This document shows, one piece after another, positions 7,883 through 16,841 of a stretch of DNA of 59,770 bases (positions within the stretch are counted from its first letter, which is position 1; each line of letters begins with the position of its first letter). Source of the stretch: Candidatus Ornithospirochaeta avicola (GTDB lineage: Bacteria; Spirochaetota; Spirochaetia; Sphaerochaetales; Sphaerochaetaceae); contig DXHU01000017.1 in NCBI GenBank assembly GCA_019113245.1, positions 1-59,770 of the forward strand. The letters run 5' to 3'. The notes below the pieces were generated by a model. The model was given only the letters and a program-made list of their open reading frames with translations, ran no database searches and had not been told where the DNA came from. The translations under genes and the position numbers were made by a program.

Positions 7883-9439
7883 TCACATGCTGTCCAGTTT
7901 TTTCAGATACTGACTCGGAGTTTCTCCAGTCACCTTTTTGAAGACTTTGGAAAAATAATATATGTTCTCGTAGCCGAGGCTTTCGGCTATTGAGAATATC
8001 TTTCTTTCACCTTCATTCATCATCGCCTTTGCTCTTTTGACCTTCATTATGTTTATGTAATCAACAAGGCTCACTTTCGTGACCTTTTTGAACAGGCTTG
8101 AAAGGTAGGAGGGAGAAATAAAAGCGTTCTTTGCAATCTCATCCAGGCTTATCGGTCTGCTGATGTTGTCGATGATGTACTGCTGGGCACGTACTATTGT
8201 CTCGTTTCTGTTCTCTTCTGGAAGCAGGATATTCTCTATTTTCTTTTCAACGCTCTCAAGAAGTGCAACCACATCATCTCTGAAAGCAAGATAGCGGTCT
8301 GTTTTCAGCATTTCCATGACGCAGGAGTAGTCATATTTTGTCTTGGAAAATCCTGCTTCTATTGCATTTTCAAGGGCAGAGAGCATCATTACAGCACTCG
8401 ATTTTTTGTGGTCAAGGGAGGAAACACGTGCTTTCATCACAGAGAAAATCATTTTGACAGATTCAGTGTCCGAATGTGAGATGTCGATTTCAAGGCGCGA
8501 AAACAGATGTGCAACCTGCAAATCTGAAAATTCAGCGCTGTCTTTTTTCAGATAAAACAGGTCTGCACTTCTTTCCATCTCATCGCGTGCATCAAGCATC
8601 TCTTTTCTTGTGTGGTGCACAGCAGTTGATTTTACTGTGATATCCAGGTTTGTGACTATTTTTGATGCGCTTTTTATCTTGTCGGCAAAGCGTGAGAGCA
8701 CTGCAGAGTAAGTTGCCTCATCATTTATGCTCAAAAGGTATGTAAATGAGTTCTTGCGAGCATCAGGGTTTATAATCTGGAAATATCTGTCAAAGTAGGA
8801 TGGTAGCACTTTCTGGGCAATGTCAGCCTGCCATTCATGAAAGAGATCATAGTCCTCAAGAGTGTATGTTTTCTCTTCAGTGCTTTCGGGGAAAGAGAAG
8901 AGCAGTGAGATTATTGTATATCTGTCAAGAAAGCCATCATTTTCAAGAGTGCACAGCAGATTATCATCTGCGCTGCGGTTGATCATGAAAAGGAGCATGC
9001 CTTCTTTTATCTGCTGCATCTTGCTCTTTAATGGGGAGTAGATATAATGGCTTCTTCTTTTTTCAATTTCTTTTTTTGCTCTTTCAAGCTCCTTTTTCAG
9101 GTTCTCTTCGTCAATTTCTGTCTTTAAAAGGTAATCAAGAGCATTGAACTTGATGGCTTCTTTTGCGAGCTTGAACTCTTCAAAGCTTGAAAGGATTATG
9201 AACACGATCTCCGGATGCTTTTCCCTTGTGATCTCTAGAAGCTCAAGTCCGTCCATGAGAGGCATCTTGATATCTGAGATAATCAGATCCGGATGTTCGC
9301 TGTCTATTATTTTCATAGCCTCTGAGCCGTTTTTTGCTGTAAATGGTTCAGAAAAATCATACTCTCTCCACTTTATCATATTCTTTATTCCCGAAAGGAT
9401 TATCGGCTCATCATCGACAAGAAGCACACTGTAGCTCAT
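7883..9439 (-). CDS. YesN-type response regulator (receiver plus AraC HTH)
   Basis: A 518-residue two-component regulator. The N-terminal receiver domain has the acidic pair in LLVDDEP and phospho-acceptor D56 (IISDIKMP). A long, poorly conserved middle region (about 130-400) precedes a C-terminal AraC-family double helix-turn-helix from about 415 (ISLDEIAKNAFISPSYLSS, then GYENIYYFSKVFKKVTGETP). It starts 4 bases inside the end of the sensor kinase gene, so the two are co-translated. YesM/YesN systems typically control a neighbouring carbohydrate ABC transporter, and one lies directly upstream on the opposite strand. Its end converges on nrdB with two bases between. Confidence 0.92.
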   Translation of the reverse strand: MSYSVLLVDDEPIILSGIKNMIKWREYDFSEPFTAKNGSEAMKIIDSEHPDLIISDIKMPLMDGLELLEITREKHPEIVFIILSSFEEFKLAKEAIKFNALDYLLKTEIDEENLKKELERAKKEIEKRRSHYIYSPLKSKMQQIKEGMLLFMINRSADDNLLCTLENDGFLDRYTIISLLFSFPESTEEKTYTLEDYDLFHEWQADIAQKVLPSYFDRYFQIINPDARKNSFTYLLSINDEATYSAVLSRFADKIKSASKIVTNLDITVKSTAVHHTRKEMLDARDEMERSADLFYLKKDSAEFSDLQVAHLFSRLEIDISHSDTESVKMIFSVMKARVSSLDHKKSSAVMMLSALENAIEAGFSKTKYDYSCVMEMLKTDRYLAFRDDVVALLESVEKKIENILLPEENRNETIVRAQQYIIDNISRPISLDEIAKNAFISPSYLSSLFKKVTKVSLVDYINIMKVKRAKAMMNEGERKIFSIAESLGYENIYYFSKVFKKVTGETPSQYLKKLDSM

Positions 9440-11085
9440 TTTTTCCTCACTTTTACCCTTATTCTTGTATACAGGTTTTCCTCAGAGTATATCTCAAGTC
9501 CGCATCCGCTTCCGTAAAACAGCCTTAAGCGCTCATCAACATTCCTTATCCCGACGCCTGTGAGAGTGCCTTTTCCTCTCTCTTTCTGGAGTTTCTCCAT
9601 GCTCTGCTGGCTCATTCCAATTCCATTGTCGATTATGTCTATGAAAAGATATGAGCTATTCTCGCTTGCCTTTACTATTATCTTCCCGTCATGGCCTGAG
9701 GGCTCTATGCCATGAAAGATTGCATTCTCAATTAGGGGCTGAAGCGTGAACTTGAGGATGCTGTATGAGCGAAAATGGGAAGGTATTGAATATATGATCT
9801 CATACATTCCCATATATCTTACCTGCTGTATATCATCATAGTTCTTTACAATCTCCAGTTCTTCTGAAAGAGAGATTTCTCTGTCGTTTCCCTTTGCTAT
9901 GCTTCTGAGCAGACTGGTAAGCCCTCGTGCCATATGGCTTATTCCGGGAGCCTTCTGGATTGTTGCAAGATAGTTTATTGATTCAAGGGTGTTATACAGA
10001 AAATGCGGATTGACCTGCATCTGAAGCATCTCTAGCTCTGCCTTCTTCTGCATCTCATAAAGATTTTTATTGTTCTCAAGGAGATTTCTGATTGAGAGAC
10101 TCATCTCATTCACGCTTTTCCCGATTTCAGATATCTCATCATCTCCTATCTCAATCTGGCTGGATGTCATGCCATACTCGTCACTACCGCTGAGCTGCCT
10201 GATAAACGAAATCAGGCGGTTTACAGGTCTTGTTATCGTCCTTGTAAGGACAAGAGCAAGGATGTAGCATAGAATTACTGCAATAAATATAAGTATTATG
10301 AAAAGCGTGAAGCCATAGAAAGAGAAGATCGAGAACGGGGTTTTATCCATGTAAAGTCGGTAATATATTTCAATGGGGGAGGATGAGGGGATTTCTGTCT
10401 CATAATAGTCCTTGCCATCAATGAATGAAGAACTCTTTATCGACCATCCTTTTTTGTCGGTTATCTCAACAGCGCTTTCAGATTGCAAGATGTCAGAGAA
10501 CATGTTCTCGTTTATCTCTGCATATATATAGCCATAGTTCATGTCTATTATTGAAAAAGCACTTATGGAATTCTCTTTCGGCTCATTAAGAGTTGTCGAT
10601 GCTGTCAGGCGTACCTTTACCCCGTTTTCAAATGAGAGATTCTGAAATTCTTCTTTGAGCATTATGAGCTCAGCATCATTTAAATTTCCGCTTCTTATTG
10701 CAGGCATCTCAAACATTGTCCCGCTGTCATTGAAGAATACAAGCTTGTTCAGATATTTTGTTACAGGCGATGCGCTCATATATGTCGAGACGACTTTCTG
10801 AGCGTTAATCAAATCTGCCCAGTCACTGTTTGTCATCTCATCTTTTTCATGGCTCATTGCCCTCATCACGCTTTCATTCTGGCTCATCCAGGCCGCATCG
10901 CTGATAAGGGAAGTAAAGAGCGAGTCGATGCTGCTTATCTGGCGCTCGATGTTTTTCTGCTCAATCTCATAGTTTCTTTTAACAATCTCGTTGTTGAGAG
11001 TATAGAAGCAGATAAAAAGGGCAGGAATGCCTGCCAGGACAAAGCATATTATCGTGATGAGTATGAGACGTACCTTTATGCGCAT
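9436..11085 (-). CDS. YesM-type sensor histidine kinase
   Basis: A membrane sensor of 549 residues. TM1 (about 6-30), an extracytoplasmic sensing region to about 250, TM2 (about 255-282), a HAMP segment to about 340, then the His_kinase domain with H361 (MQVNPHFLYNTLESI) and an HATPase domain with N-box LQPLIENAIFHG and G-box DNGIGM. It would phosphorylate the YesN-type regulator encoded just downstream with a 4-base overlap. The gene is divergent from the sugar transporter operon, whose substrate or binding protein it may sense. No strong ribosome site precedes the ATG. Confidence 0.93.
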   Translation of the reverse strand: MRIKVRLILITIICFVLAGIPALFICFYTLNNEIVKRNYEIEQKNIERQISSIDSLFTSLISDAAWMSQNESVMRAMSHEKDEMTNSDWADLINAQKVVSTYMSASPVTKYLNKLVFFNDSGTMFEMPAIRSGNLNDAELIMLKEEFQNLSFENGVKVRLTASTTLNEPKENSISAFSIIDMNYGYIYAEINENMFSDILQSESAVEITDKKGWSIKSSSFIDGKDYYETEIPSSSPIEIYYRLYMDKTPFSIFSFYGFTLFIILIFIAVILCYILALVLTRTITRPVNRLISFIRQLSGSDEYGMTSSQIEIGDDEISEIGKSVNEMSLSIRNLLENNKNLYEMQKKAELEMLQMQVNPHFLYNTLESINYLATIQKAPGISHMARGLTSLLRSIAKGNDREISLSEELEIVKNYDDIQQVRYMGMYEIIYSIPSHFRSYSILKFTLQPLIENAIFHGIEPSGHDGKIIVKASENSSYLFIDIIDNGIGMSQQSMEKLQKERGKGTLTGVGIRNVDERLRLFYGSGCGLEIYSEENLYTRIRVKVRKK

Positions 11086-11227
11086 AGCAAGAATTATATC
11101 AAAAAAAGAATGAAATGTTAAAAATTCTGCTGAATTTATTGAAGATTTCGTAATTTTTTCAAAGATATTGCTAATTTTTTGTTAAAAATTTCATGTTGCT
11201 CTGAAAAAAAGCACTGAACAATTTAAT

Positions 11228-11242
11228 TGTCCGGTATGGACA
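11228..11242. promoter_or_regulatory. Inverted repeat upstream of the sugar-transporter operon
   Basis: TGTCC-GGTAT-GGACA, a perfect 5-base inverted repeat ending one base before the AAGGAG ribosome site of the binding-protein gene. It could be an operator or a small 5' UTR hairpin; the arms are short, so chance is possible. Confidence 0.3.
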
Positions 11243-11255
11243 AAAGGAGTACGCA

Positions 11256-12518
11256 ATGAAAAAACTATTAGTAGTATTGCTCGTTCTCGTAATGTCTTTC
11301 TCTGTTTTTGCTGGCGGAGCAGATGAAAAGACTGAGGATGGAGTTACAACACTTACATTCGCAACATGGGATTATGCATCCAATGTTTATATCTCAAAGG
11401 CAATTGAGGCATTTGAGGCTGCTAACCCGGATATCAAGATTGAAGTTCAGGATACACCTGCTGCTGACTATGTTACAAAGCTCACAACACAGCTTAACGG
11501 TGGATCTGATGTAGATATCTTCATGGTCAAGGAAGCTGACAAGATCAAGCCTTTCTATGATCGCGGACAGCTTGCAAATCTTTCTGATTACATTGAAAGA
11601 GACGGAATCGACATGTCAAGATACAACGGTGCAGATGCAAACTTCATCTTTGATGGGGACACATACGGCATGCCGCTGAGAACAGACCAGTATGTACTCT
11701 TCTACAACAAGGACATCTTTGATGCAGCTGGCGTTGACTATCCTACAAACGACATGACATGGGCAGAGTTCGAAGAGCTTGCTGCTAAAGTCACAATGGG
11801 AAGCGGAGCTACAAAGCAGTACGGTGCTTATTTCCACTCATGGAACGCATGTGTCCAGAACTGGGCCGTGCAGGATGGAAAGCGCACAATCATGAACGGC
11901 GAGTACTCATTCTTCAAGCCATACTATGAGATGGTTCTCAGAATGCAGGAAGCTGGAACATGCATGGCATTCTCTCAGATTCAGGCTTCAGGACTTTCAT
12001 ACACAGATGTATTCGAGCAGGGACTTGCTGCTATGGTTCCAATGGGTTCATGGCTCATCAACACTCTCGTAAATGATGTCAAGAGCGGAAAGACAGATGT
12101 AAACTGGGGCGTTGTAGTAGTTCCACATGCAGAGGATGTGCCTGCTGGTTACACAGTTGGAGCAACAACTCCTGTATGTATCAACAATGCAAGTGACAAC
12201 AAGGACGCTGCATGGAGATTCGTATCTTTCTTCTGCGGTGAAGAAGGCGCTCAGATCATGGCTGAGAACGGACAGATTCCAGCCCTTTCAGGCGATGAGT
12301 ATCTTGAGACATTCGCATCAATTGACGGAATGCCAGAAGGAGTCAGGGAAGGACTTTATGTTGCACACCTTTCTCCGGACCGCCCGGCAATGGACAACGT
12401 AACACAGATTGACCAGATGCTTCTTGCAGAACATCAGCTCATTCTCCTTGGAGAGCAGACAGTTGATGAAGGTATTGCAAACATGAATGCAAGATATGCA
12501 GAGATCATGGGCAACTGA
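11256..12518 (+). CDS. Sugar ABC transporter substrate-binding protein
   Basis: Extracytoplasmic binding protein of the carbohydrate (SBP_bac_1, MalE/UgpB-like) type. The signal peptide MKKLLVVLLVLVMSFSVFA is followed by GGADEK with no lipobox Cys, so cleavage by signal peptidase I is likely. Family landmarks are the NDMTWAEFEELAAKV segment and the QGLAAMVPMGSWLI strand. Length (420 aa) is normal. It has a good AAGGAG ribosome site. It is first in an operon with two permeases; no ATPase gene is present, so a shared MsmK/MalK-type ATPase elsewhere is expected. A hairpin terminator follows, which should give more binding protein than permease. Confidence 0.92.
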   Translation: MKKLLVVLLVLVMSFSVFAGGADEKTEDGVTTLTFATWDYASNVYISKAIEAFEAANPDIKIEVQDTPAADYVTKLTTQLNGGSDVDIFMVKEADKIKPFYDRGQLANLSDYIERDGIDMSRYNGADANFIFDGDTYGMPLRTDQYVLFYNKDIFDAAGVDYPTNDMTWAEFEELAAKVTMGSGATKQYGAYFHSWNACVQNWAVQDGKRTIMNGEYSFFKPYYEMVLRMQEAGTCMAFSQIQASGLSYTDVFEQGLAAMVPMGSWLINTLVNDVKSGKTDVNWGVVVVPHAEDVPAGYTVGATTPVCINNASDNKDAAWRFVSFFCGEEGAQIMAENGQIPALSGDEYLETFASIDGMPEGVREGLYVAHLSPDRPAMDNVTQIDQMLLAEHQLILLGEQTVDEGIANMNARYAEIMGN

Positions 12519-12532
12519 TAAATACCAAACAG

Positions 12533-12560
12533 AAAGGGGCTGCTCAGGCAGCCTCTTTTT
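12533..12560 (+). terminator. Attenuating terminator after the binding-protein gene
   Basis: GGGGCTGC (12536-12543) pairs with GCAGCCTC (12548-12555, one G-U pair) and TTTTT follows; the AAA before the stem can pair with the T-run. It lies between the binding protein and its permeases and probably stops part of the transcripts. Confidence 0.8.
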
Positions 12561-12584
12561 CATCTTAAAACAAGGAGGGACTCT

Positions 12585-13496
12585 ATGGCAGAAAAGACAG
12601 TATCTGAAAGAAAGAAAGGCTCATTGAAAGCAAAGAGAGCCCTTATCGGATACTCTTTCATCGCACCGAATTTCCTAGGTTTTGCCATCTTCATTCTTGT
12701 TCCTGTTCTTTTCACCCTGATTCTGGGTGTTATGGACTGGGATGGATTTAATGCAATGACATTTGCAGGGCTGGACAACTTCAGAGCGATTTTCAAGGAC
12801 AGAGTGTTCAAGAGTGCATTCTGGCTTACTCTTTTGTATGTAGTATGCGCTGTTCTCTTTACTCTTGTCGCATCTCTCGGCCTTGCATGTGCGCTTAACA
12901 AGAAGATAAAGGGCAGGGATGCTTTCAGAAGTGCTATCTTCTTTCCGTATGTTGCTTCAATGATTGCAATCGGAGCTGTTTGGAAGCAGCTTTTTGAGGC
13001 AAACTACGGACCGATCAATCATCTGTTGAGATCAATCGGGATTTCCAATCCCCCAGGATGGTTTGCTTCAACAGATGCTGCAATCTGGGGCGTGATAATC
13101 GTATCTGTTTGGAAATTCATGGGATACTACATGCTTATTTATCTGGCAGGTCTTCAGGATATTCCTAACCAGCTTTACGAGGCAGCCACGCTTGACGGTG
13201 CATCCGGATGGCAGAGATTCACAAAGATCACATTCCCGATGCTCACACCAAGCACGTTCTTTGTCTTCATGATGCTTACAATCAACAGCTTCAAGAGCTT
13301 TGACCTGATATACGCTCTCACTCAGGGCGGTCCAGGAACAAGCACGACGCTTTTAGCCAACTACATCTATAACCAGACATTCATTTACTGGGATTATGGA
13401 AAGAGCGCCGCAGCATCCATCATTCTGTTCCTGATGGTTCTCATGGTGACAATCATACAGTTCCGCGGTGAGAAGAAATTCACCGATTATCTATGA
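12585..13496 (+). CDS. Sugar ABC transporter permease (MalF/UgpA type)
   Basis: A six-helix inner-membrane permease, 303 aa. The first helix is near residues 22-45, and the EAA loop that contacts the ATPase reads YEAATLDGASGWQRFTKITFP. It follows the binding-protein gene after a hairpin and has a strong AAGGAGG ribosome site. Its stop is just upstream of the second permease, whose ribosome site overlaps its end. Confidence 0.93.
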   Translation: MAEKTVSERKKGSLKAKRALIGYSFIAPNFLGFAIFILVPVLFTLILGVMDWDGFNAMTFAGLDNFRAIFKDRVFKSAFWLTLLYVVCAVLFTLVASLGLACALNKKIKGRDAFRSAIFFPYVASMIAIGAVWKQLFEANYGPINHLLRSIGISNPPGWFASTDAAIWGVIIVSVWKFMGYYMLIYLAGLQDIPNQLYEAATLDGASGWQRFTKITFPMLTPSTFFVFMMLTINSFKSFDLIYALTQGGPGTSTTLLANYIYNQTFIYWDYGKSAAASIILFLMVLMVTIIQFRGEKKFTDYL

Positions 13497-13512
13497 TGAG
13501 GAGGCAGATATC

Positions 13513-14346
13513 ATGATGGTAGAAAAAAGAAGTTTATGGAAAACCATACTCATTTATATTATGCTTGCTGTCCTCACAATCGTGACTCTTCTTCCGCTTG
13601 TATGGATGCTCTCATCTTCATTCAAGCTTTCCAGTGAGGTATTCTCGTTCCCGATTAAGTGGATTCCGGAGAAGTTCCACTGGGAGAACTATGTTCTTAT
13701 CTGGGAGAAAATAGATCTTGCAAGGTATACATTCAACTCCTTCAAGCTCTCTATCATAATCACAGCAATCCAGCTGCTTACATCAAGCTTTGCGGCATAT
13801 GGATTCAGCAAGTGCCATTTCCCGGGACGTGACAAGCTCTTTTTGGCATATATTGCGACAATCGCAATTCCATGGCAGGTATACATGCTTCCGCAGTACA
13901 TAATGATGCAGAAGTTCTCTTTAATTGACACGCATTTATCAATCATACTCCTGCAGAGCTTCACAGCATTCGGAGTATTCCTTTTAAGACAGTTCTATAT
14001 TACAATTCCAGATGAACTGCTTGAGGCGGCCCGAATCGACGGACTTACAGAGTATGGAACCTTTGCAAGAATAGTCCTTCCTCTTACAAAGCCTGCTATG
14101 GCTACACTGACCATAATGAGCTTTGTTACAGTATGGAATGACTACATGGGACCGATGATTTACTTCAACAGCAACAAGAACAAGACAATCCAGCTTGGTA
14201 TCCAGCTGTTTGTCGGTCAGTATTCTGCTGAATATGGTCTTATCATGGCAACCAGTGTTCTTGCAGTTGTTCCTGTATTCATAGTCTTCCTCGCTTTCCA
14301 GCGTTTCTTCGTAGAGGGAATCGCATCAAGCGGACTGAAAGGCTGA
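13513..14346 (+). CDS. Sugar ABC transporter permease (MalG/UgpE type)
   Basis: Second permease of the importer, 277 aa, with six predicted helices and the EAA loop LLEAARIDGLTEYGTFARIV. The start is placed at the ATG at 13513 (or 13516) because GAGGAGG at 13497-13503 sits at the right distance; an ATG at 13468 in the same frame would overlap the upstream gene and has no ribosome site. Its TGA shares a base with the ATG of the next gene (TGATG). Confidence 0.93.
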   Translation: MMVEKRSLWKTILIYIMLAVLTIVTLLPLVWMLSSSFKLSSEVFSFPIKWIPEKFHWENYVLIWEKIDLARYTFNSFKLSIIITAIQLLTSSFAAYGFSKCHFPGRDKLFLAYIATIAIPWQVYMLPQYIMMQKFSLIDTHLSIILLQSFTAFGVFLLRQFYITIPDELLEAARIDGLTEYGTFARIVLPLTKPAMATLTIMSFVTVWNDYMGPMIYFNSNKNKTIQLGIQLFVGQYSAEYGLIMATSVLAVVPVFIVFLAFQRFFVEGIASSGLKG

Positions 14347-14981
14347 TGAAGGAAATAAAGGAACTATACAAAATATTTACAGATGATGCTCTCCATTCTC
14401 CGCTTTTCAAGGAGGATGGAGATTCTTTTGTCCTTGAAAGGAATCTTTCCTCTTCCTTTACTCTGCGTCTTTTTGTCAGAAAAGACAAAAGAGTTTTTTC
14501 TGAAGTCTATGATGAGGATGGAGAGACCTTCCTTCCTTATTCGATTGCAGGCTACTCTGGAGCACTTTTATCTGAAATGCAAGAGGAAATAGAGCAGATA
14601 GTCTCGTCTTTGAGAAACATACATAGCAATTCATCTTTAGAAAAAGAAATACTTACATATGCGGCAGAAAAACACTCAACAAATGCAGAAGCACTCTTCG
14701 GCGATGATTGTCTTGTCTTGCGCAGAAACGATACCAGGAAATGGTATGGCATAATAATGAGCGTGAGAAAGAGCAAGATAACAGGGGACAGCCAGAGCAT
14801 TGTACGCATTATCAACATGAGAATAAAAAGAGAGGATGTAAAGGATCTTGTTGATATGAGCAGAGTATTTCCCGCATGGCATATGTGCAAAAGAACATGG
14901 TGCACGGTAATCCTTGATGGCTCTGTTTCTCAAAAAGAAATTCTCTCCATGCTTGATGCCAGCTATTCTCTTGCCCTTTAG
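14346..14981 (+). CDS. MmcQ/YjbR family protein
   Basis: 211 residues. The C-terminal half (about 100-211) matches the MmcQ/YjbR (DUF419, CyaY-like fold) family: LVLRRNDTRKWYGIIMSV, then FPAWHMCKRTWCTVILDGS. The N-terminal ~95 residues are an extension seen in longer members. The biochemical role of the family is not settled. It starts by a one-base overlap with the permease stop, so it is translationally coupled to a sugar importer operon, which may be fortuitous. It converges on the flavoprotein gene with a 4-base overlap. Confidence 0.8.
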   Translation: MKEIKELYKIFTDDALHSPLFKEDGDSFVLERNLSSSFTLRLFVRKDKRVFSEVYDEDGETFLPYSIAGYSGALLSEMQEEIEQIVSSLRNIHSNSSLEKEILTYAAEKHSTNAEALFGDDCLVLRRNDTRKWYGIIMSVRKSKITGDSQSIVRIINMRIKREDVKDLVDMSRVFPAWHMCKRTWCTVILDGSVSQKEILSMLDASYSLAL

Positions 14982-15484
14982 CTTAATGCAAAGCGCTTGA
15001 TCTCCTCGCTCTTTTTCAAATATGAATTGTCTTCAGGGCATGAAATGTGCATGAAGGAATAGTCCATCTTGATGTATGCACTCATTTCCCTGAACTGAGA
15101 GTCAAGAAGAGAGTACTCGACATCGCTTTCATCCGCCATGGCATTTAAAATCACTTTCAGCTTCTTTCCCTCAAGCTTGTCGCTGAATGCATATACCCTG
15201 TCTATTATGAGCTTGAGCTGGGCCGTGATGCTCCACCAGTAGATTGGAGATGAGATTATTATCTCATCAGCTTCTATCATCAGAGCCCTGATCTTCTCCA
15301 TGTCATCATTGATTGCACATTTCCCGTTCCCGTTTTTATGGCAGTACTCGCATGCAATGCATGGGCTTATCTTGTAATCCCTTGCAAAAATGACAGTGCT
15401 GTCCTTTTTGCAGGAAGAGATTATCCTTGCAATTCCGTCAGAATTCTTTCCCTTTCTCGGGCTGGATGCGATTATTAGTGTCAC
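14978..15484 (-). CDS. Iron-sulfur flavoprotein-like NAD(P)H/FMN reductase
   Basis: A flavodoxin-fold protein of 168 aa. The FMN phosphate loop is SSPRKGKNSDG, and SSPIYWWSITAQLKLIIDR is the second flavin-contact segment. Between them lies CIACEYCHKNGNGKC, i.e. CX2CX2CX7C, matching the compact cysteine motif of archaeal-type iron-sulfur flavoproteins, so a [4Fe-4S] cluster plus FMN is likely; the family moves electrons between ferredoxin-like donors and small acceptors. It starts with GTG, chosen because AGGAGG lies 7 bases upstream. A simple FMN reductase without a cluster cannot be excluded. Confidence 0.83.
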   Translation of the reverse strand: MTLIIASSPRKGKNSDGIARIISSCKKDSTVIFARDYKISPCIACEYCHKNGNGKCAINDDMEKIRALMIEADEIIISSPIYWWSITAQLKLIIDRVYAFSDKLEGKKLKVILNAMADESDVEYSLLDSQFREMSAYIKMDYSFMHISCPEDNSYLKKSEEIKRFALS

Positions 15485-15554
15485 TGTTAATCCTCCTGAA
15501 TTAATAATAGCACTTATTGAAGGAAAAATATTAAGAATGTAGAATGAATCTGTT

Positions 15555-16841
15555 ATGCAAAAAAAGGCAAGACATCAATCACCGTCGCTGAAGCTGGCTC
15601 TCGGCTTCCTTGTTTTCATATTAATCGGGACATTTCTTCTTTTCCTTCCAATCTCGCATCAGGAGGGAAAGAGTCTCAGCTTCATTGACTCCCTTGTGCT
15701 TGCAACCAGCGCTGTATGTGTGACTGGACTGACCCCTGTGGATTTAAGTCAGACACTTTCTTATTTTGGTTCAACTGTCATGATGGTTCTCTTTCAGATT
15801 GGAGGACTCGGATACTCTGTCATCGCTGTTACTCTTATTGCCCTATCATCAAGGAAGGTTGACCTCCTTAACCGGGGCATACTCCGTGACAGCCTCATAA
15901 GCGACAACAGAATGGACATAATGTTCCTGCTTAAGTTCACGCTTGCAACCACATTTTTAATTGAGGCAATAGGAGCGCTTCTTCTTTTCATGGGCTTTTA
16001 CGGGGATATGAGCACTCCAAGAGCCGTATATGTGGCAATCTTCACATCCCTTGCCGCATTCAACAATGCAGGATTCGATCTCTTTTCGACAAGCCTTGTC
16101 TCGTATTATGACTCTCCGCTTGTCATCCTCACAGTTGCTGGCCTGATAATTTGCGGAGGACTTGGATTTGTAATCTATCTTGAGGCTATGAACCACAGAA
16201 AAGGCAAGAAGTTCTCACTTCATTTCAAGGTCGTGCTCATGATGACGGCAATACTTCTTCTTGCCGGGACACTTCTCTTCCGCCTCACGATGCCGGTCAA
16301 CCTGCTCAATGCGTTCTTCCAGTCTGTGACTACAAGGACAGCAGGCTTCTTCTCATATGACCAGAGCATGCTTTCCAATGCGGCAATCGTGCTGACAATA
16401 ATACTCATGTACATCGGAGCAAGCCCGGGCTCAACCGGCGGCGGAATAAAGACAACGACGTTCTTTGTCTCTTTCAAGGCAGGGTTTTCTATAATCACAG
16501 GAAGAAATCCTTCATCATTCAAAAGAAGCCTCGGCTATGATGTAATCATGAAGGCCCTTATTCTCATTGTGCTTTCGATAATGCTCTGCACTTTAGGATT
16601 TCTTATAATGACAATCACCGATCCGGATATTGCGCCGATAAAACTGCTTTATGAGACAGTATCCGCATTCGGAACAGTCGGGCTTTCAATGGCCGTCACT
16701 GCTGAGCTTTCTATTGGCGGAAAACTTATTATAATTATACTGATGTATGCCGGTCGAGTTGGAATACTCACGCTTATAAGCGTGTTCTCCAGAAAAGCAA
16801 GACAGGCAAAATATGTTGAAGAAAAGGTGGCTATAGGCTGA
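15555..16841 (+). CDS. ktrB: Potassium uptake channel subunit KtrB/TrkH
   Basis: Membrane K+ translocator, 428 aa. Four M1-P-M2 repeats are visible, each with the selectivity-filter glycine: CVTGLTP, NNAGFDL, TRTAGFFS and FGTVGLSM. The absence of the long N-terminal part of E. coli TrkH and the single-RCK partner next door favour the Ktr type, which is often Na+-dependent. The stop overlaps the ktrA start by one base (TGATG arrangement). Confidence 0.93.
   Translation: MQKKARHQSPSLKLALGFLVFILIGTFLLFLPISHQEGKSLSFIDSLVLATSAVCVTGLTPVDLSQTLSYFGSTVMMVLFQIGGLGYSVIAVTLIALSSRKVDLLNRGILRDSLISDNRMDIMFLLKFTLATTFLIEAIGALLLFMGFYGDMSTPRAVYVAIFTSLAAFNNAGFDLFSTSLVSYYDSPLVILTVAGLIICGGLGFVIYLEAMNHRKGKKFSLHFKVVLMMTAILLLAGTLLFRLTMPVNLLNAFFQSVTTRTAGFFSYDQSMLSNAAIVLTIILMYIGASPGSTGGGIKTTTFFVSFKAGFSIITGRNPSSFKRSLGYDVIMKALILIVLSIMLCTLGFLIMTITDPDIAPIKLLYETVSAFGTVGLSMAVTAELSIGGKLIIIILMYAGRVGILTLISVFSRKARQAKYVEEKVAIG

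Noticed and set aside
15485-15554. A c-di-AMP or other riboswitch ahead of ktrB
   Set aside because: The gap is only 70 bases and shows no structured conserved core; too short for the known K+-linked riboswitches.
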